The notes beneath the pieces are model-generated. The model was not told the DNA's origin. It saw only the letters and a list, made by a program, of their open reading frames with translations, and did no database searches. From contig NZ_FNYE01000042.1 in NCBI RefSeq assembly GCF_900108945.1, positions 1-64,000 of the forward strand: a stretch of DNA of 64,000 bases. The letters are read 5' to 3'. This document shows positions 8,829 to 17,229 of the stretch, in pieces. Source of the stretch: Paraburkholderia diazotrophica (GTDB taxonomy: Bacteria > Pseudomonadota > Gammaproteobacteria > Burkholderiales > Burkholderiaceae). Every line of letters begins with the position of its first letter. Position 1 is the first letter of the stretch. The translations under genes were made by a program, and so were the position numbers.

Positions 8829-9299
8829 ATGGCGTTGGAACAAGCACACGCACTGGTGGTAGACGAACTTGCAGAGGAAAGGGAAAAGCCCATTCCCGAG
8901 GGCTTTGCATTGATGCCGGAGTTTGGCCCTTTTCACCAGATGTTCGGTCCTACGTACTTTCGCAAGAGCGAGCGCGGGCACGTCATCGGCATGTACGTGC
9001 GCGAAGCGCATCGAAACCTCGGCCAGATGATGCACGGCGGCGCCGTTTGCATGCTGGCGGATACAGCCATTACGTGGGCAAGCAAGTATTCGCGTCAACC
9101 CGCCGTGAAGGTCTTGACGACGGGCTTGACGGTCAATTTCATGGGCAACGCAGAACCGGGTGACTGGGTGGAAGCCCATGTCGACGTTCTGCGTTCCGGA
9201 AAACGGGTGATTTTCTCGGACTGCCAGATCTGGGCCAATGCGAGGTGCATCGCACAAGCATCCGGGCAGTTCCAGGTGATGGGGGAAACCGGCAGCTAG
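8829..9299 (+). CDS. PaaI-like hotdog-fold thioesterase
   Basis: A protein of up to 156 residues with the hotdog fold of the PaaI/YigI group, which hydrolyses acyl- or aryl-CoA thioesters. LGQMMHGGAVCMLADTAITWA near residue 60 matches the family signature HGG-x3-LAD in which the Asp/Glu is catalytic, and LTTGLTVNFMGNAEPGD follows as expected. An AGGAGG (8823-8828) abuts the ATG at 8829 with no spacer, while the in-frame TTG at 8835 has the usual six bases, so translation may really start at TTG. It is convergent with tetR. Confidence 0.88.
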   Translation: MALEQAHALVVDELAEEREKPIPEGFALMPEFGPFHQMFGPTYFRKSERGHVIGMYVREAHRNLGQMMHGGAVCMLADTAITWASKYSRQPAVKVLTTGLTVNFMGNAEPGDWVEAHVDVLRSGKRVIFSDCQIWANARCIAQASGQFQVMGETGS

Positions 9300-9331
9300 T
9301 ATGCAGGCGAGGCACGGGGGCGCGGCAAACG

Positions 9332-10042
9332 TTACGGCATCGACCTGACTCGAGCTTTGTCCAGCGTCGCCCGATACTTCCACGCCGTCAACAGAATCCG
9401 GTGAATCCGCTCGGCCCGACGCTTACGTTCTACGCGCGTAGTTTGGATCGCGAGGTGCACTTCCGGGGCGCCAGTGACCAGCGTCAGGAGATCGCGTGCC
9501 GCAGTCGCGGGATCGTCGATGTCGATCATTCCATTCGCCGCTGCGGCTTCCAGAACGCCCGTGAGCGGCTCCAGCATCGTCACGACGAACTGCAGAAACT
9601 GCCTCGCGACGTCTGGGAACCGTATTGCCTCGCCAATGACCATGCGTGACGTGTGCATGCTGTCCGGTATTGCCATGTGTTCGACGAGTGCATCGATAAG
9701 GGATGCCAGGTTCGTCGAAAAGTCGCGGCCGGGTTCCAGGTGCTGAGCGATCTTGCCTCGCAGGTCCGCCATCCCGCGCCAGACGATAGCGCGAAAAAGT
9801 TCTTCCTTTGTGCCGAACTGGCGGTAAACGGTCGTTTTGCTGACACCGGCCAGCGATGCGATTTCTTCGACCCTCGCGGCGCCAAAACCTTCCCTCATGA
9901 AGACCGATTTCGCGGCGTCGAGCAACCGCTCACGCAACTGTAGCGCGTCGTCGTGGGTGGGCCGGCCGGCCGTTCGAGGTTTGCCCGCCGCAGCGAGCCG
10001 CGAGGCTCTGTCGGGAGCCTGAACTGCCAGAGGTTTGGACAT
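9332..10042 (-). CDS. TetR/AcrR family transcriptional regulator
   Basis: A 236-residue TetR-type repressor. The N-terminal helix-turn-helix lies at about residues 38-85, with LLDAAKSVFMREGF followed by VSKTTVYRQFGTKEELF. The C-terminal ligand-binding domain (about 100-225) contains an AefR-like arrangement of helices. The first 30 residues are a proline/alanine-rich leader. It lies between the thioesterase gene and the LuxE-like operon and ends convergently with the thioesterase gene. Its target is not evident; no clean palindrome is seen directly upstream. Confidence 0.88.
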   Translation of the reverse strand: MSKPLAVQAPDRASRLAAAGKPRTAGRPTHDDALQLRERLLDAAKSVFMREGFGAARVEEIASLAGVSKTTVYRQFGTKEELFRAIVWRGMADLRGKIAQHLEPGRDFSTNLASLIDALVEHMAIPDSMHTSRMVIGEAIRFPDVARQFLQFVVTMLEPLTGVLEAAAANGMIDIDDPATAARDLLTLVTGAPEVHLAIQTTRVERKRRAERIHRILLTAWKYRATLDKARVRSMP

Positions 10043-10084
10043 CGTTGAGCATTTGATGACGGAATTAGGGCATCAGTATACTAA

Positions 10085-10126
10085 CGAGCCCCAGGGGGCG
10101 CCAATAATGGCGCCCCCTGGGGCTCG
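10085..10126 (-). terminator. 18-bp perfect hairpin ending the LuxC/LuxE operon
   Basis: CGAGCCCCAGGGGGCGCC (10085-10102) is perfectly complementary to 10109-10126 across a 6-base AATAAT loop. It starts 19 bases beyond the stop codon of the last LuxE-like gene and lies upstream of tetR. Stem length and GC content are far above what is needed to stop transcription, although no clear T-run follows on the minus strand. Confidence 0.6.
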
Positions 10127-10144
10127 AAGTGCTCGCGGCTGGAA

Positions 10145-11509
10145 TCAAACGTTGATCATTCCACGTACGTAAGACTCCATCGTGCCCGCGCAAGAGAGCT
10201 TGTCTTCACCTTCCTCGAGGTCGGCATAGCGGCCAACTTGCCTGACTAGCGGTCCTTGGAGGCCGTCGGTGTTCCCCGCCGGTGAGAAGTCCACTGTGAC
10301 TTTGTCGCCGGTAATGAAGCCGCCCCAGTATCCCTCGGCAAGCAGATCGAAAAACGCGAAGCGGCCCTCCACAAGGCCGCGGCCATCGGACGGATTCAGT
10401 AGTTGCTCTCCGGTCTTGTCGAGCACGAATGGAACGATCCAGGGGCAGATTGCGTAGCCCTGCGCGACTTCCGACCAGGGACCGGTCCCGATCATTTCGG
10501 ACATGCCATAGCTGTTCTGGACGTTTTCCGGGCGAATGCCATAGAAGCGTATGATCTGCTCCCGATAATCGGCAGGTGCCGAGGTGCCCTTCAATCCACC
10601 GCCGGTCGTGATTACGGTGTCGGGGTGGCAGATTCCATCGGTGATACCGCGCTGGCGCGCGCGCTCCACGAGTGTCCAGTGCAGCGACCAGTTTCCCTGC
10701 ACGAGAACAGGAACGTCGCGCTGCGCCGTCAGCTTGTCGAGAAAACTGTCGATCATCGCGCCGGTGTGGCGCTGGCGCGCCACCGCATGCTCCTGGAAAG
10801 CCGCGACTTCGCTGGGTTTGGCGGAACCGTCGGCGATTGCGCGACGCATGCGGCCCATCGAGATCGTTGCAGAAGCAAGCACCGGTTCGTCGAACATCAG
10901 CGTGCTTTCGGCGCCGAGTCGCTTTGCAGCCCCAAGTACAGGCTCGATATGACGATGCGCGCCAGCAGGCGGCATCATCAGGAATACCGGGCGCTTGCCG
11001 AAATCACGGCGGATCAGTTCGTTACCGTGAATGCCAAGTTTCACACAGGACTCGGTGACGTTCTCGAGATCGGCTCGTGTCTGGTTGATGAAGCTGCATT
11101 TCCCGGATGTGCCGCTCGAGCTAAACACGTAGTGTCCCCCTTCGCGCAACCGACCCATCCATGCGTCGACGTCCTCCACTCCCGTCATATCGACGTCGCT
11201 CACTGGGGCGCTCGAAAGCGTCTGCAGCCAGGCCGCCAGATGCTTCCAGCGACCGTTGTCGATGAATTGCTCGGGATAGCTCTTGTAGATCTGATGCGCG
11301 AACAGGAGAGGAACCATGTCCGCGTGGCGGTTAATGGTTTCAACGCCCATATCGTCCGCTCGGCGGCGCAGCAGCCTGATCTGGTTACGGCGTTCGGCGA
11401 AACGCTCTTTCATGGCGGCGAGCTGAAGCTCGCGAAGTTCTTTAGGGTGAGTGCGAAACGGATCGGCGTCACCGCGAAGCATTGCGTAAAATGGGTCCAG
11501 TGCGGACAT
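10145..11509 (-). CDS. LuxE-like acyl-protein synthetase paralogue 1
   Basis: A 454-residue ATP-dependent acyl-activating protein related to LuxE, the subunit that adenylates a fatty acid and passes the acyl group to the reductase LuxC in luminous bacteria. Visible signatures are the phosphate loop SSSGTSGKCSF near residue 135, TTGGGLKG near residue 305, NSYGMSEMIG near residue 335 and the GDKVTVDF region near residue 405. The start at 11509 has GGGAG 5 bases upstream; the longer frame to 11740 overlaps the SDR gene. The protein is clearly homologous along its length to the one at 12430-13815, including the DKLSCAGT end. It is the last gene of the luxC-like operon. The acid substrate is unknown. 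Confidence 0.8.
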   Translation of the reverse strand: MSALDPFYAMLRGDADPFRTHPKELRELQLAAMKERFAERRNQIRLLRRRADDMGVETINRHADMVPLLFAHQIYKSYPEQFIDNGRWKHLAAWLQTLSSAPVSDVDMTGVEDVDAWMGRLREGGHYVFSSSGTSGKCSFINQTRADLENVTESCVKLGIHGNELIRRDFGKRPVFLMMPPAGAHRHIEPVLGAAKRLGAESTLMFDEPVLASATISMGRMRRAIADGSAKPSEVAAFQEHAVARQRHTGAMIDSFLDKLTAQRDVPVLVQGNWSLHWTLVERARQRGITDGICHPDTVITTGGGLKGTSAPADYREQIIRFYGIRPENVQNSYGMSEMIGTGPWSEVAQGYAICPWIVPFVLDKTGEQLLNPSDGRGLVEGRFAFFDLLAEGYWGGFITGDKVTVDFSPAGNTDGLQGPLVRQVGRYADLEEGEDKLSCAGTMESYVRGMINV

Positions 11510-11540
11510 GTCGTCTCCCGAGCAACTATCTTCTGCGGCG

Positions 11541-12392
11541 TTAGCGATCAAAGTCAGTGGAGCTCGACACGTCGAGCCACGCTTCAAGATTGTCCTGTAC
11601 GGACGCGAGCTTCTTTCGGACGACGTCGACGGCATCCGGGCCGAGCGGCAACCGCAACGGCGGGTTCTCTGCGGACACCGCACGCACGACGGCTGCGGCG
11701 GCCTTGGCTGGATCTCCCGCCTGCGTGCCGTGATAGCCACTCATCATCTGGCGCATCTTTCCCACGGTGTCAGCATAGGCAGGTGATTCGACCTCGCTCC
11801 ATTTCAGTGAGCCGCCCGCGAAATTCGTGCGGAAACCGCCGGGTTCAACGATGGTCACGTGAATCCCGAACGGCTTCAGTTCTCGTGACAGCGATTCAGA
11901 CAGTCCTTCGATCGCATGTTTCGAGGCGCAATAGAAGCTGCAACCCGCTATACCCATTACGCCGGCTACCGAGGAGAAGTTCACGATGTGTCCTCGCTTT
12001 CGCTCGCGAAAATAGGGCAGCACGGCGCGGATCACGCTGACCGTGCCAAACACGTTGGTATCGAATAGCTGGCGTGCTTCCGTGTCGGAAACCTCTTCGA
12101 GTGCGCCGAACAGGCCGTAGCCGGCATTGTTCACGAGAACGTCGATTGCGCCCGCACGGCTAAGGGCCTGCTCGACAGCGCGGGGCACCGACGCGGTGTC
12201 GGTGACATCGAGCAACACGCCATAGGCGCGCCCGGGCGCGAGACTTTCGAACGGCGCTATCTGCGCGTCGTTACGCACGGTGCCCACTACCTTGTCGCCG
12301 CGGGCGAGGACTGTTTCCGCAAGGGACCGGCCGAAGCCGGACGAAACGCCCGTGATGAACCACACGGCTGGATGTGTCGTTTGCGCAGTCAT
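11541..12392 (-). CDS. SDR family oxidoreductase
   Basis: A 283-residue classical SDR of the extended-tail type often annotated as oxidoreductase/17-beta-hydroxysteroid-like. The cofactor loop ITGVSSGFGRSL is at residues 13-24, VNNAGYG near residue 87 and the catalytic YCASKHA near residue 150. It is placed between the two LuxE-like genes, 31 bases before one and 37 bases after the other, so it is probably co-transcribed. It may reduce or oxidise the aldehyde/alcohol related to the LuxC reaction; that is inference. Confidence 0.87.
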   Translation of the reverse strand: MTAQTTHPAVWFITGVSSGFGRSLAETVLARGDKVVGTVRNDAQIAPFESLAPGRAYGVLLDVTDTASVPRAVEQALSRAGAIDVLVNNAGYGLFGALEEVSDTEARQLFDTNVFGTVSVIRAVLPYFRERKRGHIVNFSSVAGVMGIAGCSFYCASKHAIEGLSESLSRELKPFGIHVTIVEPGGFRTNFAGGSLKWSEVESPAYADTVGKMRQMMSGYHGTQAGDPAKAAAAVVRAVSAENPPLRLPLGPDAVDVVRKKLASVQDNLEAWLDVSSSTDFDR

Positions 12393-12429
12393 AGTTGAAT
12401 AGGTCTGAATAGTGTTAGGAAGAATTGGC

Positions 12430-13815
12430 TCATTTGGCAGTACGAGCTTCGGTCATATCCGCAATCTCTCCGCGAACATAGGCATCGATCGTTCCGGCGC
12501 ACGACAGCTTGTCGTCGCCGCCCGGAAGATCCTTGTAGCGCACCACGTCCCGGATGATGGGCGTTCGCACGCCGTCGATGCCGTGGCCGAATTCCACGGT
12601 GACCTTGTCCCCGCTGATGACACCGCCCCAGCGGCCATCGGCAAGCAGGTCGATCATCGCGAGCCGTCCTTCGACGACACCTTTTCCGTCACGCGGATTC
12701 AGCAGCCGCTCGCCGGTGGAGTCGAGCACGAGCGGGACGAGCCACGGGGGCACTGTCCACGCCTTCGTTTCATGGAACCACGGGCAGAACCCCGATACTT
12801 CGCCCATGCCGTAGCCATCGTTGAAATTGGTCGCGTTGAAATTGAAGAAGCGTGCGCACTGCTGCTGGAAATCTTCCGGTAAATTCGCGCCCTTCTTGCC
12901 GCCGCCGATGCTGATGATCGTCTCGGGGTGAAAATCGCCGTCGGGAATGCCTCGTTCGCGCGCCGTAGCGACGATCTGGTAAAGCATGCCCATCATGCCC
13001 ATGATGAACATCGGTTCGCGGCGCCGCTCGAGCAACTCATCGATGAAGCGCCGGAAGTCGGCTTGCACGCGCTCGGTGCGTTCACGATTCTCGTTCTGGA
13101 AGGCTTCGATTTCGCTGGGCAGCGCGGTGCCGTCCGCGATCGCCCGCCGCATGCGGGCCATGCGTGTGGTCTGGGCGGCGCTTTGCGGCACATCCGACAT
13201 GTAGTGAATATCGCCGGGAAGGGCAATCGAGTCGGCGAATTTAGCCATGCGTTCCGTGCCGGTGTAGGAACCGGAAGAGGGCGTCAAAAGGTAAGCGGGA
13301 TAGCGACGTGACCGATCGCGCATGCCGCTCGCCGCCCAGCGAATGCCCTGGTCGAGCAGACGCCAGCCCAGTTCACGATCTGTTTCACTCTGGTAGATGA
13401 ACGACTGCTTGCCCGAGGTGCCGCTCGAGCTCATCACATAATGGCCGTTGCGGCGCAGCTCGTTGATCCAGCCGTCGAGATCGTGGATCTTGCTATAGTC
13501 GAGCCCATCGATCTTATTCGTCGTAAGGGTTTGAAGCCATGCCGTGAGGTGACGCCATTTGCCACTTTCGATGAACGAATCGGGATAGCTCTTGTAAACG
13601 GCGTCGGCGAATAGCAACGGAACTGCGTCGTCCAGCGTTTCCAGTTCCGTTACGCCGGCCTCGCCGGCCCGCTTTTCGAGAATGCGAATCTGTTGACGGC
13701 GCTGCGCGAAGCGCTCCCGTACGGCTTGCAGTTGAACGGCATGGAGGTTATCAGGCGCGTTGCGAAAGGGGTCCTGATGATCCGTAAGTTGCAGAAGGGA
13801 AGAAAGGGCATTCAT
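12430..13815 (-). CDS. LuxE-like acyl-protein synthetase paralogue 2
   Basis: A 461-residue acyl-adenylating protein homologous to the product of 10145-11509. It carries SSSGTSGKQSF near residue 127, SIGGGKKGANLP near residue 305, DGYGMGEVSGF near residue 335 and VPPWLVPLVLDSTGERLLNPRDG, which corresponds to the VPPW segment of LuxE. The ATG at 13815 shares one base with the TAA stop of the luxC-like gene and follows an AGGAGGAG ribosome-binding site, so the two are translationally coupled. Two divergent paralogues in one operon suggest either a heteromeric complex or two acid substrates. Confidence 0.82.
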   Translation of the reverse strand: MNALSSLLQLTDHQDPFRNAPDNLHAVQLQAVRERFAQRRQQIRILEKRAGEAGVTELETLDDAVPLLFADAVYKSYPDSFIESGKWRHLTAWLQTLTTNKIDGLDYSKIHDLDGWINELRRNGHYVMSSSGTSGKQSFIYQSETDRELGWRLLDQGIRWAASGMRDRSRRYPAYLLTPSSGSYTGTERMAKFADSIALPGDIHYMSDVPQSAAQTTRMARMRRAIADGTALPSEIEAFQNENRERTERVQADFRRFIDELLERRREPMFIMGMMGMLYQIVATARERGIPDGDFHPETIISIGGGKKGANLPEDFQQQCARFFNFNATNFNDGYGMGEVSGFCPWFHETKAWTVPPWLVPLVLDSTGERLLNPRDGKGVVEGRLAMIDLLADGRWGGVISGDKVTVEFGHGIDGVRTPIIRDVVRYKDLPGGDDKLSCAGTIDAYVRGEIADMTEARTAK

Positions 13816-15275
13816 TATCGCGTCTCCTCCTGGTTCGGACCCGATTCCTCCGAGACCCATTTCATGAATCGGTGAATCGGGAACATGCCGTCATGAGGGT
13901 AGCCGCCGACTCCATCTGAAATCGACTCGCCCAATGCGACCATGCGCTGTACGCCTGCGCATGCAAGGGCATCGCGCACCTCGGTTACCCGATGCGGCGG
14001 ATAAATCCCTACGGTTTGCGTTGCGACAGTCGCGTAGCGCGCCCCGTCGCGCAAACTGCCCACCGGAACGACGTTGACGGTCTTGCAGATCGGATGGAAG
14101 TCAACCATTTCGTCCGAGCGAATGACGAGCCCTTTGCCGTCATAGCCACCGAACACGCGGTAAAGCGGCTCAATCTCGCGCAATACGTCCACAGCCTCGC
14201 GAATGTCATTCGGCACCAGCGGTCCCTGTCCGTCGCCATAGCGGTAATCCTCGCCGAGTGCGAGAGCGAGTTGCTCGCAGTAGCGGTCGGCTTCGTCTTC
14301 ATCGCCCTCGATGAACTGATAGCGGCTGGCGTTGCACGCGTCCTGGTTGAACGACAGCACATCGGCGGCGCCCGCCCGCGCGACCTCACGCAGAACCTCG
14401 TCGGAGCTGAAGGCCTCGCGGCCTATCAGTGATATGGACACCTTGGGGTCGAAGGCAACCAGTTCCAGACCCGGTCCCGCGTAGCGCATCACATGACGTA
14501 CCGCGCTATCGCCGCCCCAAACGACGATCTTGTCGAAGTACTGCGGGCGATAGAGAATGGACTCGACGTTTTCGTCGCCCCCGCGCCAGTAAGCGGCGGA
14601 AAAGGACTGCGTGACGGGATGGTTCGGATCGATTTCGGCCATCGTGCGCAGAATCGCGGTGGCCGTAAACAGGTCATTCGACGGCAGCTTGAGCAAGTGC
14701 ACGCCTTTCGTCAGCGCGGCGCGCATGACGGTCATGGCCGCAACCATCGGCGAGTTGCCCGCCAGAATATGAACGAGCCTTGGCGGGAATGCGCGCAGAC
14801 GGCTTGGGCGACCGCGCAGTGTACGTTCCACCCAGCCGTCGACGAGCCTCGCGTCGCCAAGGCTCACACGCAACTCGTCCTCGATTACCTCGCGCAAAAA
14901 CAGGTTAGGAATGTCCCGATAACAGTTCTCAAGAATCCGGCGTCCGAGGGGACTCACCTGGATCATCGATTCAAGCGCGGCCTGCATGAGCGGATTGACA
15001 TCGAGATGCAGGCGAGGACCGAGCTCGACGAGGAAATCCACGATTTGCTCGACGGGCACATCAAACGCAGGTCCTGACTCGGCGCGCGGCCAGACGAGGT
15101 CATCCAGTTCGACCTTCGGCGTGCAGAAACCCTGACCGAGATCTCGCGATACGTGCTTAGTTGCGTTTCCGGTGATCATGCGGCCGCGATACACATGCGG
15201 AACTGGCAGCGGCGCGGAAACCGACGCTTGCGTCGGCGTCTCGCTTGGCCTTGCGGTTGTTTCGGTGTGCTCCAT
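13815..15275 (-). CDS. LuxC-like acyl-CoA/acyl-protein reductase
   Basis: A 486-residue protein of the LuxC family, which takes an activated acyl group onto a cysteine and reduces it with NADPH to the aldehyde. The family hallmark RLVHILAGNSPMVAAM and the following LLKLPSND lie around residues 170-205. The likely acyl-accepting cysteine is Cys314 in QDACNASR. An AAGGAA lies 8 bases before the ATG. The first 35 residues are a flexible Pro/Ser/Thr-rich leader. It heads the coupled operon luxC-like, luxE-like, SDR, luxE-like. No luciferase (luxAB) or thioesterase luxD homologue is nearby, so light emission is not the role. Confidence 0.85.
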   Translation of the reverse strand: MEHTETTARPSETPTQASVSAPLPVPHVYRGRMITGNATKHVSRDLGQGFCTPKVELDDLVWPRAESGPAFDVPVEQIVDFLVELGPRLHLDVNPLMQAALESMIQVSPLGRRILENCYRDIPNLFLREVIEDELRVSLGDARLVDGWVERTLRGRPSRLRAFPPRLVHILAGNSPMVAAMTVMRAALTKGVHLLKLPSNDLFTATAILRTMAEIDPNHPVTQSFSAAYWRGGDENVESILYRPQYFDKIVVWGGDSAVRHVMRYAGPGLELVAFDPKVSISLIGREAFSSDEVLREVARAGAADVLSFNQDACNASRYQFIEGDEDEADRYCEQLALALGEDYRYGDGQGPLVPNDIREAVDVLREIEPLYRVFGGYDGKGLVIRSDEMVDFHPICKTVNVVPVGSLRDGARYATVATQTVGIYPPHRVTEVRDALACAGVQRMVALGESISDGVGGYPHDGMFPIHRFMKWVSEESGPNQEETR

Positions 15276-15354
15276 GAAGAGTTCCTTTTTTCAATTGAGG
15301 TAAGCGTTGAGCTTTGGCGGTTCGCCGCCCAATTCGGCCATGGCCGTCGCCGTT

Positions 15355-15852
15355 TCAACTCAGGTTGACGATCATTCGCTCGAGAAGACGTTTGACGGTT
15401 GCGACTTCGTCCATCGTGAAGCCGAAAAGCTGACGGTTGCTCGTTTCGACGATGTGCGGCAGGGTCTTGCGGAGCAATTGACAGCCATTTGCCGTCAATC
15501 CGAGTTCGACGCTGCGTCTATCGGAAATGCTTCGGATTCGCTCGATCAATCCGCGCTTCTCGAGAGAGTCCAGCTTGCGGGTCATCGCGCCACTGTCCGC
15601 GAGAAGGATGCGGCAAAGCGCGGTGGGCGTGCGTGCGCGCTCGTCGTAGAGCGCTTTCAGAATGCCCCACTGGAGAGCGGAAAGCCCGCTGGCGGCGAGC
15701 TTCCGGTCGATTTCGCTCCCCAGCAGAAGGTGAACCTGATTCATCTTGAAGGCCACGCTTTCTTCCGTTCGGTATTCCTCCGGGGCAAGCATTCTGGCTG
15801 GCTCTGCACCGGCGAAGTCATGGGCCAGACCAGGTGAGTCAACGAGGTTCAT
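15355..15852 (-). CDS. MarR family transcriptional regulator
   Basis: A 165-residue winged-helix regulator. The core runs from about residue 35 to 150, with LSALQWGILKALYDERARTPTALCRIL before the recognition helix GAMTRKLDSLEKRGLIER, then the wing RSISDRRSVELGLT. The start at 15852 gives a normal MarR length; the upstream extension is not protein-like. It lies 79 bases before the luxC-like gene in the same direction and probably heads that operon, repressing it until an aromatic or acyl ligand binds. A TTGAATG-N15-CATTCAA repeat lies just upstream. Confidence 0.88.
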   Translation of the reverse strand: MNLVDSPGLAHDFAGAEPARMLAPEEYRTEESVAFKMNQVHLLLGSEIDRKLAASGLSALQWGILKALYDERARTPTALCRILLADSGAMTRKLDSLEKRGLIERIRSISDRRSVELGLTANGCQLLRKTLPHIVETSNRQLFGFTMDEVATVKRLLERMIVNLS

Positions 15853-15880
15853 CAGGTGCCTGCCAAAAAAGTATCTGCAA

Positions 15881-15919
15881 TTGAATGCAACTATATGTAC
15901 GCCATTCAAAATATGCAAC
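15881..15919. promoter_or_regulatory. candidate MarR operator
   Basis: TTGAATG (15881-15887) and CATTCAA (15903-15909) form an inverted repeat 29 bases upstream of the marR start. Overlapping it, ATGCAAC occurs twice in direct orientation (15885-15891 and 15913-15919). The ATGCAAC word is also the arm of the perfect palindrome at 17116-17138. A shared regulator for both places is possible. Confidence 0.4.
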
Positions 15920-16042
15920 GCTCGATGAGGTGTGGTTTTCCCCATGTTGCGGTTGGACGATGCTCTGCGCGACGATGCGCACGCGTCTTCGCATCTCAAT
16001 CGCCAGGGGGAAATCTTGTCTGCATTCGCTGTGATCTGTGAC

Positions 16043-17118
16043 ATGGCATTGCCGGTCACGGTCGAAGATGTGACGGCACAATGGCTCACGTCCGCACTCG
16101 CGTTCCGCTTCCCGGGCGTGGAAGTGACTTCGTGCAGCCACGTAGCTGTGCTGCCCGGAACGTCGACGAAAGTGCGCGTGGAGCTCGAGTACAACGAGGT
16201 GGGCAGGGAGATGGCGCTGCCCTCACGCATGATCGTGAAAGGTGGCTTTCAGAATCACAGCGAGTCAATGAAGAATATGTACCGCAACGAAATGCGGTTC
16301 TATCGAGACGTTTTGCCATTCATAAACATGAACGCACCGAAATGCTTCTATGCGGGCGCGGATCCCGATCACTGGCAATCTGTCGTTGTGATGGAAGACC
16401 TTGAGCAGCGCGCGGCCCGCTTTTGTAGGGCCCAGCGACCGCAAAGCTATGAAGAGGTGGAGCGTCGTTTGAGTGCAATGGCGTGCTATCACGCACAAAC
16501 CTGGAACAGCTCGGAATTCAAGACCGGCGGCCGCTTCGATTGGGTCGGGGAGCGCGCTTTTCCGACTGGTCGTTGGAATATCAGAATCGCTATCTCGAAC
16601 CTGATGTGTGGGCCCACTACATCTCGCTGCCACGAGGGGCTGCTGTGAGCCGGTATTTGCACGACCGCGATTGGATGGTGGCCGCCCTCGCAGATATTGC
16701 TTGCCAACACAAAGGCAAGCCCGCGTGTCTCATTCACGGCGATACGCATCTGGGCAACCTGTTCGTTGAGCCCGACGACACGCCAGGCTTTTTTGATGCT
16801 CAGGTAAGTCGGGCACCGTGGAGCCTAGAGGTTGGCTATCACATAGGCTGCTCGCTCGATATCGAAGACCGCCGCAGGTGGGAGCGTCCGCTGCTAGAAC
16901 ACTATTTATCGCGACTCAAGGCTGGCGGTGTCGAGGCGCCTGCGTTCGACGAAGCTTTGGAAGACTATCGACGCGATCTCGCATACGGCTATTTCATCTT
17001 CGCCATCAACGAGACAAGCTTCCAGACAGAGGCGGTGAATACGGCCTACGCGGCGCGCTTTGGTGCGGCATTGGTGGGTCACGGCAGGGTCGGCCCGGGT
17101 TGTGCGACAGGCCGGTAA
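16043..17118 (+). pseudogene. APH-family phosphotransferase, interrupted by a frameshift
   Basis: The gene encodes an aminoglycoside-phosphotransferase/choline-kinase-fold protein of the type found in acyl-CoA catabolic clusters. The N-lobe (LPGTSTKVRVELEY, MIVKGGF, VVMEDL) is read in one frame up to about 16560. The catalytic C-lobe, with LIHGDTHLGNLFV (the H-G-D-x-H-x-x-N loop) and FFDAQ, continues in the next frame from about 16565. The offset corresponds to one missing base near GGTCGGGGAGCGCGC. Each half is well preserved, so the break is recent or a sequencing error. The start is uncertain: a TTG at 16016 preceded by AGGGGG is an alternative. Confidence 0.75.
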
Positions 17119-17138
17119 TGCAACGATTGGTTGCATTA
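17116..17138. promoter_or_regulatory. perfect 9-bp inverted repeat TAATGCAAC / GTTGCATTA
   Basis: Arms at 17116-17124 and 17130-17138 flank GATTG. With one mismatch the symmetry extends to CCG...CGG. It begins at the TAA stop of the phosphotransferase gene and lies 92 bases before the next SDR gene. No T-run follows, so an operator for the SDR gene is more likely than a terminator. The arm sequence ATGCAAC also occurs twice in the marR upstream region. Confidence 0.45.
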
Positions 17139-17229
17139 TCGGCCTCATGAGACTAAGCTTGGTTGGAAATGCCGCCTGAGTCCGCGCAACCGCTTCGGGG
17201 GCGAGCAACATACATCATTCGATTACAGC

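Noticed and set aside
10403..12040. A 545-codon plus-strand open frame
   Set aside because: It is antisense to the LuxE-like and SDR genes, which have clear motifs; its product is Arg/Ser-rich with no domain.
10145..15275. A bioluminescence (lux) operon
   Set aside because: LuxC- and LuxE-like genes are present, but luxA, luxB and luxD homologues are absent from the window, so light production is not supported.
17116..17138. Palindrome as a plain intrinsic terminator
   Set aside because: No T-run follows on either strand and the arm sequence recurs at other regulatory regions, so an operator was preferred.
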